From Haliclona indistincta (Eukaryota > Porifera > Demospongiae > Haplosclerida > Chalinidae): a stretch of DNA of 64,000 nt. The translations under genes and the position numbers were made by a program. Shown one piece after another: positions 54,614-64,000 of this stretch (positions are counted from its first letter, which is position 1; each line of letters opens with the position of its first letter). The notes beneath the pieces were generated by a model. It had not been told where the DNA came from, did not search any database, and saw nothing but the letters and a program-made list of their open reading frames with translations. Where the stretch lies: contig OZ024785.1 of assembly GCA_964017065.1 (NCBI GenBank), positions 62,001-126,000 on the forward strand. The letters run 5' to 3'.

Positions 54614-56250
54614 TTGCAGCTGGGTATCCTTACAAAAACAGCATCTAATACTTCTAAATAGGCAACTTGTGTATGCATTGCCCTTCTATAGTTGCACTGA
54701 AATTGTCCTGAAGACCATGAAGGGTTGTTCGGGGTTAGTGTTACCAATGGCAACCTGTGAAGAAAAATGTAAAGATTTCACAATGTAGATCTTGAAGTGA
54801 CTCAATCTCGGTTTGATTCAGTGTGTAGTCAGTTAGTGATGTACTGGTAATGACATGCTCTGAATGTCTAACTTGTATCAGTGGTGGCGATGATAGCTCT
54901 AAGAGTAGGTGGATGAGTAGCAGACACTAGTCCTGACCACTCGTTCCTCTGATTATTAATGTTGTCAAAGAACATAATGAGACTACAGATGACTTGTTTT
55001 TGTCTTTCCCTACTTATGTGTTTTTTTATCTTTTTGTAGTAAATATTTGAAAAGATAAATCAATGAGCTGAATGAGTTGTCTGAAAAGAATAAGAAAAGA
55101 CGCACAACAAGGTGACCACCAGAGATGGAAACGTAACATTAATATCACTAACGGTAGGATAACTGCATACTCAAACTAATTCCTGGGTGTGGTGAATGGA
55201 GATAGGAAACCACACCTCTTTGATTACGTGTGGTAAGGGTTTGGTTTATTGGAGATTATCGTAATGCCCTATTCCATTGGGCACGGCGGGTTGCTAACCC
55301 AACTGCACCTTTCCAATTTTAGCCACACACACACTACCTTAATGTCGTTACCCTAATGTTGGTTATGACAGTGCATGTGTTATACATGTGACAATGCACA
55401 TGCGTTCCTCTGGTCTTTCCGTAGTGAGCCAAGCAACTTCCTGGATACTGATTGCTTTGCGGAACAAAGTCTTCACGAAATTGGTTACATCATTTTGCAA
55501 AGCATCCCAGTGAAATTTTTTGAAAGCAACTTGCGCATGCACCGGTACCTTTGTGGGCGCGTTTGCAATACTCTGCCGCCTGTGTCTTGCTTCTTGGAGA
55601 GCTCTTTTAAAATAGCCTCCAAGTTCCATGTTGTACTCGGAACTTTTGAGCCCAATGTGCTGTTTCTAAACCCAAGTAGACAATGCTGTTAGATTGTCTG
55701 TTACAATGCTGGTAGTGCAGTCATCAAATTATTATCCATGTATGTTCATGCTTTAGTAATTGATGATGAAGCCTATGGTAAATAGTACGAGTTTTCAATG
55801 CATTCATTTTCGGTCTATAGGGTGTTTTAGTTATACCCATCATACTGATACAAAATACCTTAGTGTCACAACCTTTGCCTTGTCATTCCTCCACAATACC
55901 TTGTGCGTAGTGCTTTATATATACATCATCTCAGTGCATGCTCATAGTGTGTAATAAATTAACTCACAGAGTAGTAGCACAATCTGTAGTCACCAATCCC
56001 AACCACCACCGTATATGGGACATGTCATCCTACAAACAGGAATCAATAGATATTGTGTGATCAATGAATACTATGGTTTTATACATACAGGGGAGAGGTC
56101 GATGAAGACACCACATCTCCGACACATGAGTTGAGAATGGTTTATTCTTTGTGTCACAGATAGATGAACTAGTAGCTTTGGTAAGCGGAATGACAAGACG
56201 CAAATGCAAAATACACATAAAAAAACACAAATAGTAGGTGGACAGCACAA
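54614..56250. other. No recognised gene
   Basis: A minus-strand frame at 55363-55629 (MELGGYFKRALQEARHRRQS, KKFHWDALQNDVTNFV) and a plus-strand frame over it are open but lack known motifs. Confidence 0.3.
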
Positions 56251-56251
56251 A

Positions 56252-56386
56252 CGTCTAAATTTTTTTTTTATTGTAAGTAGCATTGACCGGGTACTTGGAA
56301 CTTGCTTCCGGGCGTGTGGCCGCGTCAAAGTAGAAAGGTCCCGGTTAACGGTTCCTGGTCGATAGAGATATAATGAACAATAATAA
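56252..56386. repeat. GC-rich SINE-like repeat, copy 3
   Basis: Matches copies 1 and 2 through the core, with a C-to-T and a few other substitutions. Copies differ mainly in the T-run and near the CGCGTC segment. Confidence 0.75.
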
Positions 56387-57379
56387 CTATAATATTATTA
56401 TCATAGATATTAACTATGTTTTTGTCAGAAAGTCATAACACTAACTTTCACAAGCCAAGTTCTGACGCTCTTGTGAAATCCATTCTCTTACTATGGGCAT
56501 AATAAGTATTCTACGAGTAAGTTGTTTTTATCTGTCATGAAAAACATACTTGGTGATTTCTTTTTGTGAGATAATCCAGTTTGCTGTCACATTCAACCGC
56601 AACTTCTTTCGCATGTCTCAGTCGTATTGAGTAATTTGACTATAATTGTACAAAATTATTAATGGTAATAATTTAGTAAAGGTGGAACCTAAGTTGGTTG
56701 CAGCCTTGCGAGCACACCATCTGTTAGCACATCAAGTTGATGTGATTGGCCTCATTTCCTTGGTCATCTTGGAATACCGTGTGACTACAATCTTTCCATG
56801 ACTTCTCCGTCAGACAAACCAAAATATCGTGGACTAAATTGCACCTGAAAGATGTACAACAGTAAAATTCTACTAATACTATTGCTTTTATAATACCTGA
56901 CATCTTGCTTTATGCCCATAACAATGAAAAAAGTACTTTGTCTCATAACTATCACAAACAGAAGCAGCATGCAATATCATACAGTAAGTTGATATCATGA
57001 TTTGTGTATTTGTCCATCAATCTCTTCATTAAATTGACTGCATAACTGATCCTGTAATCACGTACATGGTTTTATGATGATGCTGAATTCTTTCCAATTT
57101 AAGCTACTAACCTCTCCAGTAATGGAGTTGTATTAGTGTCAAAGAATCCTCCACATGTGAACAAGACGAGATATCTATCATTTTAGGTGGTCCTTTGAAA
57201 AATAGAAATATTTAACATCCTCACAGTGCAGTTTACTATGTACAACTATATACAGGAGCTACATTCAAGGTGAAAGCACATAATTTGTCTCGTCACACCA
57301 CTCTCACATTTGTGCCTAGGAGCACATACAATCGAGGGAGGCAGTTCATATGGACAATAAAAGGTATCCTATAATTTTT
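56387..57379. other. Non-coding stretch
   Basis: AT-rich, no exon supported. Confidence 0.35.
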
Positions 57380-57452
57380 TTATAGCTACACTGCTATAGG
57401 CCGTCCATACAAGAGCACTGTATGGCCACACAGCTATAGGCCGTCCATACAA
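57380..57452. repeat. Tandem pair of a 21-bp block
   Basis: GCTATAGGCCGTCCATACAA occurs twice, about 38 bp apart, with GTATGGCC between. Confidence 0.75.
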
Positions 57453-57539
57453 GTTACAACCTAAGACCTCTGTATAAATTTAATGTTTAGAGTGAAATAA
57501 TTAAAGCTGCACGTGACGCGTACGATCTGATTGGTCAGT

Positions 57540-58017
57540 GTACTGTTATCTTGACATTGCGTATTATTAGCTCTACATGATGCTCAGTTTCATTTGCTCT
57601 ACAAGCTGCTTTACGCTTTCTGTCTATCAATCTCTGCACAGAAGCTTCATCATCATACTCACTAGCTCTCTTACCAGCCTTTCTCTTTCTATCAATAGCT
57701 CTACGCAATTCACACATTTCCTGTGTTTCCATACTTCTCCTCTCTCTCATCACACACTTTTTGCTCCTCACCACACAAAATGCAAACCCTCACTCCTCAC
57801 ATACATATTTTTTACAGTGTACTCGGGAGCCACACTTTCGGCAAGTCTTGTAAAATCTCTTGCCTGTGCATAGCAAGGACAATTATACAACTAACACAAC
57901 TAAGTAGTATTACCTTTCTCAGTTATGGAGCTGCTTGTAGGACTAGCAGCGTTTGACTCATTCTGCATCGAAGAGCTGCTCGCAGAGTCAGCAGCATTTG
58001 GCTCCCCCTGGATTGAG
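57540..58017 (-). pseudogene. Zinc-ribbon and RKRKA-repeat protein fragment (Helitron-associated type)
   Basis: The minus-strand exon 58017-57917 (QGEPNAADSASSSSMQNESN) ends at donor AAAG|GTAATAC. The next exon reads KRFYKTCRKCGSRVHCKKYV, meets a TGA, then CELRRAIDRKRKAGKRASEY and QRLIDRKRKAACRANETEHH to about 57540. CxxCGxxxHCKxYVCEE is a zinc-binding block, and the repeated RLxDRKRKAxxRANET units resemble those found ahead of PIF1-type Helitron proteins. No helicase or Rep domain is in the window. The internal stop marks decay. Confidence 0.45.
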
Positions 58018-58104
58018 TAGCTGTATATACGGGATGAACACGAAAGCCCCAGTATGCTTCTATGAAGACTAGGTGATTAGTGCTATTTGCTTGTCACTAT
58101 ACAC

Positions 58105-58190
58105 AACTCTTTTCGATACTGACTGGACTAAACAAACCAGCTAGCTAATTTGATTACACATGGAACCATAATGTAATCTGAGTAACCATA
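58105..58190. repeat. Dispersed repeat, partner at 38035-38118
   Basis: Same block as at 38 kb; here it lies just 3' of the copia remnant on the minus strand and may be part of its LTR. Confidence 0.65.
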
Positions 58191-58252
58191 GAACTACTAT
58201 GTGGTCTGCCGTTTATTCATGTTAAGTGATTAGTTATGTCCAACACTCCTTC

Positions 58253-58620
58253 TCACTTAACATTCTTCACACCAGCCATGTCTCTAAACTTCTCGAACTT
58301 GTTACGATAGAGTGCTTTGGTCATCATGTCCGCCACCATGTCTTCTATTTTGCAATAGTTCACTTGGATGGTTCCTTTTTAATCTCATCTCTGACGAAAT
58401 GTTACCTTCTATCAATGTGCTTGCTGCGTCCATGGAACTGTGGAACAAAAAGCCTAATTGACTGTCCTCATACGGTGTCACAGGATTAAATGGCTCCTTC
58501 TCAACGTTCATTTCGGCTAATAGTCTGTTCATCCAGATACCAGTCATGGTGAGAGACATATACTCAGCTTCTGCGATTGTCTGTCTTCTTACGCCTTTCT
58601 GCTCTATCTTGCTCAGCCTT
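58253..58620 (-). pseudogene. Ty1/copia RNase H end
   Basis: The minus strand reads TIAEAEYMSLTMTGIWMNRL and VTPYEDSQLG, then after frame changes FVRDEIKKEP-like and EDMVADMMTKALYRNKFEKF before a stop at 58253. T(I)AEAEY, YEDxQ and MxADMxTKAL are the copia RNase H signatures. TGTTGGACATAACTAATC just downstream looks like an LTR start. At least two frameshifts. Confidence 0.8.
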
Positions 58621-59202
58621 AAATACGATGAGATTACTTGGGAGGATGTCAGTAACATGAAGCATTATGAGTAATATGTCAACAACAATATCCTCAGGCT
58701 CGATCATCAGCAGAGGTGGATGTTTACTCCCTAGTGAGCAGATATAGATGATCCCAATTTGCCACAATCCTTGAGAGAAGACAATGTCCGGCAACATATT
58801 CTGTCTCTTCTATTGAAGTGTTCCACCTTTATACACAAAATAAACCTAGTTTTACACATAATGATAATGTCATCGCAATGGACATGACACCACAAGCATG
58901 AGTATAAACTGGTAGCATCATTCATTCCCATAATCAGAAGTAGGTAGGAACTGAACAAGCATAATTTAGTTATTTTACTAATTTTTTACCTTGTAGTCAG
59001 AACCAATAACAAAACGTATGTGGACTCTCTTTTTATGAACCTTTATTTCCTTATGAAGAATCAACAGATCGACCTCATCAAAGGCATGGTTGCCTACAAG
59101 AATACAGTTATACTAACACTTTTAGCAGCAGGCGAGATCCACCGTACACCTCCACAAATACATTGTGCTGTAAACTGTAGTTTCTAGAACTGATGGAATT
59201 AA

Positions 59203-59420
59203 TCAAGACTCAATCTTTCTCTGTGCAGTGTGTAGCAATCTTTCGACTACTACCTCCATATCTGGGACCTTTTTATTGGCTTCCAGAGCAATGAAGAGAG
59301 TGTTGTACGACTCTGGCAGACTGGCAAGTAGGTACACTACCTTGTCGTCATCTGCGATCGCGTCTCCCACGACTGCAAGCTCGTTGGATAGCTCGGTCAT
59401 CAATTTGGTTGATCGCAGCT
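59203..59420 (-). pseudogene. Ty1/copia gag (UBN2) fragment
   Basis: The minus strand reads MTELSNELAVVGDAIADDDK, VVYLLASLPESYNTLFIALE and MEVVVERLLHTAQRKIES, a clear UBN2-type copia gag segment. Protease, integrase and RT between gag and the RNase H at 58.3 kb are absent. Its 5' side is fused to the duplicated DUF7869-like segment. Confidence 0.85.
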
Positions 59421-59423
59421 GGT

Positions 59424-59934
59424 AGATCAGTTGGTAGATCGCAGGCTGATGGTGTCCAATTTGTGCGCAGAAGAATGAACTCTACTGGATCGCTGTCAGC
59501 AAACAACTTGAGCTTGAGGACTCCTGGTATGCTCGATGAAATCTGGTATTGTTTTATACCAGAAATCCTCTTGAAATGTGGAGCGAGAAAAGGTGTCCAG
59601 TCATACATGTTGACGTATGTGGTTCCATCTTCCCGCCCCACTAGCTGTGCAGTGTTGCTGACAGCAGACGCTTCGACCACAGTGACCAAGTCGTCCAAGC
59701 AGTCGACTCGCTCTCGCCTGAATCTTCTCTTCAGCACACCAAAGCAACAGTCAGGAGCGAACTTGGTGTGCCCTACCATCATGAAGGAGATGGTGATCAC
59801 CTTCTGAAGCCCACACAAGACTCGCCACATCAGGTACTACAGATAATCAACTTGCATTATGTAGTATGCAGTATAGGTTGTTTACCTGTATCATCGCGTT
59901 ATTTTTATTCTGCCCCGAGCAGTTGTCGGCATGA
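59424..59934 (-). pseudogene. Duplicate of the DUF7869-like gene segment
   Basis: About 98% identical to 41299-41812, including the intron between the last two exons, so it was copied as DNA. Differences include a 12-bp loss near 59545 and a few substitutions. It ends abruptly at CAGTTGTCGGCATG, where the two loci diverge. Confidence 0.85.
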
Positions 59935-60049
59935 AACCCTGGAAGTTTAGTAGCATGGCTACTCCCATCTTGTAAGTTGTAGGGTGTAGCTAGCCTCCTT
60001 TTTTGTAGCAATAGGTCCATGATCACAAAGTGTTAATGAGATGGTGGAA

Positions 60050-60180
60050 GTGTTTATACAGTAATGGACATCTTCCTTTACATATTTCTTGTCTTCATGG
60101 GCATCTTAATGTTACAAAATATCTCATTGCTGAACTTAAATGTGATCCTAATAGTCGAGGTAAGCACGGATTTACACCTC
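60050..60180 (+). CDS. Ankyrin-repeat exon or fragment
   Basis: The plus strand encodes GHLPLHISCLHGHLNVTKYL then IAELKCDPNSRGKHGFTP, one clear ankyrin repeat plus the start of the next (GxxPLHxxxxxGHxxVxxxL). The frame continues to 60248 without ankyrin features. Flanking repeats were not found, so it is a stray exon or a fragment of a repeat-rich gene. Confidence 0.55.
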
Positions 60181-60248
60181 CAAAAAACCAGGTGCCAGCA
60201 GTTGTAACCAAAAAAATTGAACACCAGGCTGGGGTTAATGGTGGATGA

Positions 60249-60632
60249 TGTGCTAATTTTTGACATGGTCACTACCAGACGTTAGCTGTTGGTGCAAATA
60301 AACATGGACAGGAGAATGTTATTAAAATATAAGCAGAACAATGTTACAATAAGACAGTGGTCAGAGCTTTGCATGATAAAATGTAATTGTTACATACGAT
60401 GTTGTGGGCAGAGCCAATGGGTAAAAATAGAATGACAAAGTTGTCATTCGAGAGCTGGTCACATTATTAGCCTCGTCCCCAGGCCAATTTCTCTTAAAAA
60501 TTTTAGCAGCCTTGGCACGGGGTAGTCACATTATCCATAGTCACATGGTTGATTAAAGGTGTAGCTACAGTATAGTATATAGCTACATGTATTTATATAG
60601 ATTATAGATTTATAGATTTGGCTTTACCTGGG
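60249..60632. other. Non-coding, with a foldback terminus
   Basis: TAGCCTCGTCCCCAGGC at 60466-60490 is the same terminus as the 82-bp element at 14655-14736; a matching opposite end is not evident. Confidence 0.45.
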
Positions 60633-61139
60633 ATGGCATACATAGTATCATTCATCTTGCTTCTACTATGGATCACTGTTGTCAATAGTAAGTGCATGTT
60701 TGACAGTATAGTGGTAAAAATGTGATAACCATAATCAAACCTCCAGGTCAGGGCGAAGGGTGCTATTCACAAAAAAGCCCTGACTGTGACAGAGCTCTTG
60801 GTATAGCTGCTTGCAGAGCACTTATTCTGAATAGTCCAGAATCACCACTACCACGACACATAACAACATGTAATTAATTAACATATTAATACATATTATA
60901 TTAATACGTACAGTGCTTCCAGCTTAGTCGCTCCACTTTTTAATTTTTTGCAACCATGAAATATTTTCGCATGTAAAAATTTTATTTCAATAGCTATATG
61001 CATGATTCTTGGAATAGACGTAGATACATCATATCTCTATCAGAATGTCAATTCAGGAGGATACAGAATGAACCGTAATGTTTGTACGACATTAAACGTG
61101 ATAGGAACTGGTGCGACTATTGCAGTAGCTACTTTTTAA
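60633..61139 (+). CDS. Small secreted protein, three exons, 107 residues
   Basis: Exons 60633-60687, 60747-60869 and 60994-61139 join with GT-AG introns and matching phases (1, 1). The product starts MAYIVSFILLLLWITVVNSQ, a good signal peptide with likely cleavage after Ser19. The mature part has five cysteines (GEGCYSQKSPDC, GIAACRA, SICMI, NRNVCTT) and no Lys/Arg-rich tail. The odd cysteine number leaves one free or a dimer. No family recognised. It is a plausible host gene just upstream of the HIRAN gene on the same strand. Confidence 0.6.
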
Positions 61140-61562
61140 GAGTGAACTCAAAAATTACTTCGAGTTAAGAACACACACTTCACTTCAAGTAAATATAGTG
61201 CCTTTTACACTGGTATACCAAGAATTGAACATTATCTTTGCGCGCAGAGTTTTTCAGAGTTTGTTGAAGCGTTGAAATTGGAGGTTTTCAATGCCCTGGA
61301 CTTTTTAAGAACAAACTTCAGAAACCTTTTAAGTTAAGAAAAATCCCTTTAGTTTTATAATGATAGGTATATGATACATCCATAAAACAGAATTCAGGCC
61401 TGTATCTTTATCGCTTTGCAAGTAGCGATTGCGTTTGTGATACTACTCGACGGTGCCGTCGAATTGCTGTCTTACTGATGACGTCGGCTACTTCACTCCT
61501 ACGTTGTATGACGACATCGAGTGTGCCGCGTGCATCTGAAGCGCACGCCAAGTGCCCGCCAA
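61140..61562 (+). promoter_or_regulatory. Probable promoter region of the HIRAN gene
   Basis: CpG-richer than its flanks, with TGATGACGTCGG (CRE-like) near 61477 and a GACGGTGCCGTC palindrome near 61450. The ATG used by the gene is at 61563. Confidence 0.4.
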
Positions 61563-62330
61563 ATGGCTGTTACTGAACTTGATCTGGTGTCTTTCACATC
61601 GCTAGTACGAGGGATTAAGTTTTACAATGTTTCGACAAGTGCAGTTTGTGTGGGAGATTTTGTTTCTTTATGCCCGGAGCCTTACAACCCACACGACAAC
61701 AACTGTATCGCTGTCTGGATGGGTCCACGGATGCTGGGACATCTCTCTCGGGACGTAGCTTGTTGTTTAGCGCCACTGATGAGCTCAGGAGTTTCGGCAT
61801 CTGGGTATGTTATTCTTAAGTGTATTGTACATGAGCAGTTATGTGAAATTATGTTTATGCAGAAGAGTGAGTTCCCTTCCTTACTCAATTACAGCAAGTA
61901 GACAGTATGGAAACCGCGTCTGTGATGTGCTTGTAACTGTGAAGGGACCTTGCAATCGATTAAAAGAAGTTCAAATAGCCTTTGGTGGGATGAGAAACTT
62001 TTCAACACTGTCTTGCCGCTGTGATAATACGTCCGAGTCGTACAATGTGGACAATGACTCAGATACCAGTATACTGACTCTGACTGTGTCATAGTAAGCC
62101 CTGATACTTCTTTGCACTATGATAGCAGTTCCACATTGTCACCGCCACGACCTCATGTGACACAGCTAGAACTTGTAACACCTAAAAACATTGACTTATC
62201 AGCTCCAACTGATTCTGACAGCACTCCCATAGTACCACCACCAGATTTCAAACAAATTGATAGTCAGCAAGACTTTGTACCAGTAAGACGAATTCAACGA
62301 CCTAAGAAACTGTTTACAACTGAGAACTAA
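61563..62330 (+). CDS. HIRAN-domain protein, three exons, 211 residues
   Basis: Exons 61563-61804, 61902-62093 and 62129-62330 join in phase 2 with GT-AG introns. The first exon contains VRGIKFYNVSTSAVCVGDFV, SLCPEPYNPHDNNCIAVWMG and LGHLSRDVACCLAPLMSSG, matching the HIRAN pattern (G-x-x-Y, GDxVxLxxEPxNPxDxNAIxV, LGxLxRxxAxxLxPL). HIRAN binds 3' DNA ends in HLTF/Rad5 helicases and occurs alone or with nucleases in other proteins. Here there is no helicase or nuclease; the C-terminal third is a polar Pro/Ser-rich tail. If exon 1 were not spliced at 61804 it would stop at 61901. Confidence 0.65.
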
Positions 62331-62385
62331 TTAATTTCTAACAAGTAAGTGTTGACTGTAAGTATGTGTAAACATGATGACTGTA

Positions 62386-63990
62386 TTATTGAACTACTCT
62401 TCTGTGTGACTTATATTTCTTGACTGCCTTATCTGCTGTGTTGGCTGTATGTCTGTCTTTGTATACCGACTCATAGTCGTTGGACTTGGAAAAGAATCTA
62501 GCGATCATGTCTGTTTTCTGTGTCATGAAATCCTGTGAAAACAAACAATTATAACCATGATCAACTACTAGAGACATTTAGATTTACACGTTTTTGACCA
62601 GTACGTGTACGCGTAACGTGTATATGATCACGTGAGCACCGCCCACTCACGCTACACGGTCGAGCACACGTCAATTTTCCCCGTTCTTAACGTGTAGGAC
62701 CCCTTCTACAGGTCGGCCGTTTCCTTGTAGTTCCTGTTGCTCAAGATTCCGTCAGCTCCACGTTTGTTATAGCTAAAAATGTAGCTTGATGCCTGCTCTA
62801 TATGTTCGACTAGTTAAAGCGCTGATACGTGCTGTCTGTCACCTGCAGCACTCGACAGAACAGAAGTAACCATAGATTCACTTACCGCTCGCTATCCAAC
62901 TGCACTGCTGGAAGCTCATCTGTGGCAGCAAACTTGTGCTGGCAGTTGTTTATAGCGTTTGAAATCTGTTTCAAGCCACGTCTTGGTGCAAATCTGGAAG
63001 TTTGTAGCCGCCTCGCCACAAGTAAAAACCACACCTGTAGAATCTAAATCGCCACTGGAATTTCCCCTGTAACGTGAAACGCGAGTTACAGTTTACAGGT
63101 TACACGTTACGCGTAAAACGTGTAAATCTAAAGGTCTCTACTGTTTCTTCTCTATTTACCTCGTGTGTTTGTAGGATATTATGTAGCCCTTCAGCATTTA
63201 ACCCTTTGGTATCGACTCCTCTCTCCTCAAGTACTGTTCTCATCCCCTTCTGCACACCTTCATCTGTCACCATACGCTGCACACATCCTCTCCATACTGT
63301 GTCTCTCATAAAAGGCTGTTTCCCACCATCTTTCACATTCATCTTCTCTGGATTCAAGGCATCATCAGGTCTCTTCATGTGCGATGGGGCATGGTCAAAG
63401 ATAAACACACCTTGGACTCCAGGGTATTTCCTCTCGATTATATCTATTGCTCTTTCTACCTGCTCAACTAACTTGTCATTGTTAAAGTAACCCTCAGATT
63501 GATGCTCTAGCAAAAGACGCGCTTCCTCACTCTCGTACTTCAAGAAACCATTGACCTCCTCTATGAAGTCAGAGACCATCACTGATTGACCCAGTGACTT
63601 CTGCTTGAGTGCCTGGCTAGTGCCATTAGTCCAATGGTAGCTCTGGTCAGCATTAGCGTAGTATGTCGACTCATCGTGGAAGATACGGATAACCGGACGG
63701 CAGAGTGGGTCAGGGCGTGGTGAATGTGACACCCACATCCTGTGTCGAAGTGAATCTAGAGTATCCAAGTACACTTTCCTGCTTTCAACAACGTCATCGC
63801 GCTCGTGGCGTCAAAATAAACGCCCTTGCTGAACTGTTCGTACGTAAATCCTAAATCATGCAGCCAAAGAGATGCTGTTGACTTGCAGATTTCTACGCCT
63901 TCACTCTCCTTCACCCAATCTATTACCATCTGGAGCGTAAGATTTGGCCTCCCCTTCACATATCCATTGTCAAGCACATACTTCTTCAGC
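62386..63990 (-). pseudogene. IS630/Tc1-superfamily-like DDE transposase gene, broken
   Basis: From the right edge, the minus strand reads a helix-turn-helix part (CKSTASLWLHDLGFTYEQFS), then after one lost base near 63812 a catalytic part (VIRIFHDESTYYANADQSYH, LGQSVMVSDFIEEVNGFL, GVFIFDHAPSHMKRPDDALN, GVQKGMRTVLEERGVDTKGL) to donor CGAG|GTAAAT at 63160. The last exon 62532-62386 gives DFMTQKTDMIARFFSKSNDY and KAVKKYKSHRRVVQ. HDEST and FDHAPSH supply the first two Asp. The segment I expect between TDM and IARFF, which carries the last acidic residue (ELNPIE-like), is missing, so the protein should be inactive. The 5' end lies beyond the window. Confidence 0.75.
62569..63140. mobile_element. 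TIR element filling the intron of the transposase gene
   Basis: TAGAGAC, one variable base, then TTTAGATTTACACGTTTT at the left is mirrored at the right end (63134-63140 and inward), followed by ACGCGTAACGTGTA in both arms. It occupies 572 of the 627 intron bases (62533-63159). The interior has CpG-rich ACGTGT/ACACGT repeats and no clear gene. Confidence 0.7.
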
Positions 63991-64000
63991 TGTCCCTTCA

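Noticed and set aside
59409..59807. 132-codon plus-strand frame (and its 41442-41678 counterpart)
   Set aside because: Antisense shadow of the DUF7869-like coding exon.

Overview
The window looks like eukaryotic, metazoan DNA. Genes are broken by short GT-AG introns (mostly 45-65 bp), the DNA is AT-rich, and it is crowded with transposon families I associate with sponges and cnidarians. My best guess is a demosponge (Amphimedon-like). That rests on gene style and recalled protein families, not on a database match. There are no bacterial operons, rRNA or CRISPR arrays, and I found no tRNA gene.

Layout. 0-13 kb: a Q/P-rich repeat exon on the minus strand, several foldback elements, a truncated Ty3/gypsy end with its LTR beside a satellite, a second decayed gypsy copy, and candidate membrane-protein exons. 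13.5-19.1 kb: a three-layer nest. A MULE-like DNA transposon with a 9-bp target duplication was hit by a Ty3/gypsy element with identical LTRs, which was itself hit by an 82-bp foldback element. 19-25 kb: mostly non-coding, with a homogeneous 34-bp satellite at 22.0-22.8 kb. 25-43.5 kb: a graveyard of P-like, Mutator-like, Crypton-like, pogo/Tigger, hAT, BEL/Pao, piggyBac-like and other fragments, some present as near-identical pairs.

44.4-47.8 kb holds the most notable locus: a ten-exon plus-strand gene whose predicted protein carries the zinc-binding N-terminal architecture of vertebrate RAG1, followed by a transposase-like core. It is near-complete, with one apparent one-base break. A second, degenerate copy of the same family lies on the minus strand at 42.2-42.7 kb. 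51-53.6 kb: a TIR-flanked element carries an intact Crypton-type tyrosine recombinase. 53.7-59.9 kb: an XPG/FEN1-like nuclease transposon gene, a zinc/Helitron-like fragment and Ty1/copia remnants.

Host-like genes are few: a 107-residue secreted Cys-containing protein (60.6-61.1 kb), a three-exon HIRAN-domain protein (61.6-62.3 kb), an ankyrin-type exon, and some orphan exons near 8-13 kb. The window ends inside a broken DDE transposase gene on the minus strand. Most coding content therefore belongs to competing mobile elements, not to a shared pathway. Family names come from motif recognition and should be checked by search.
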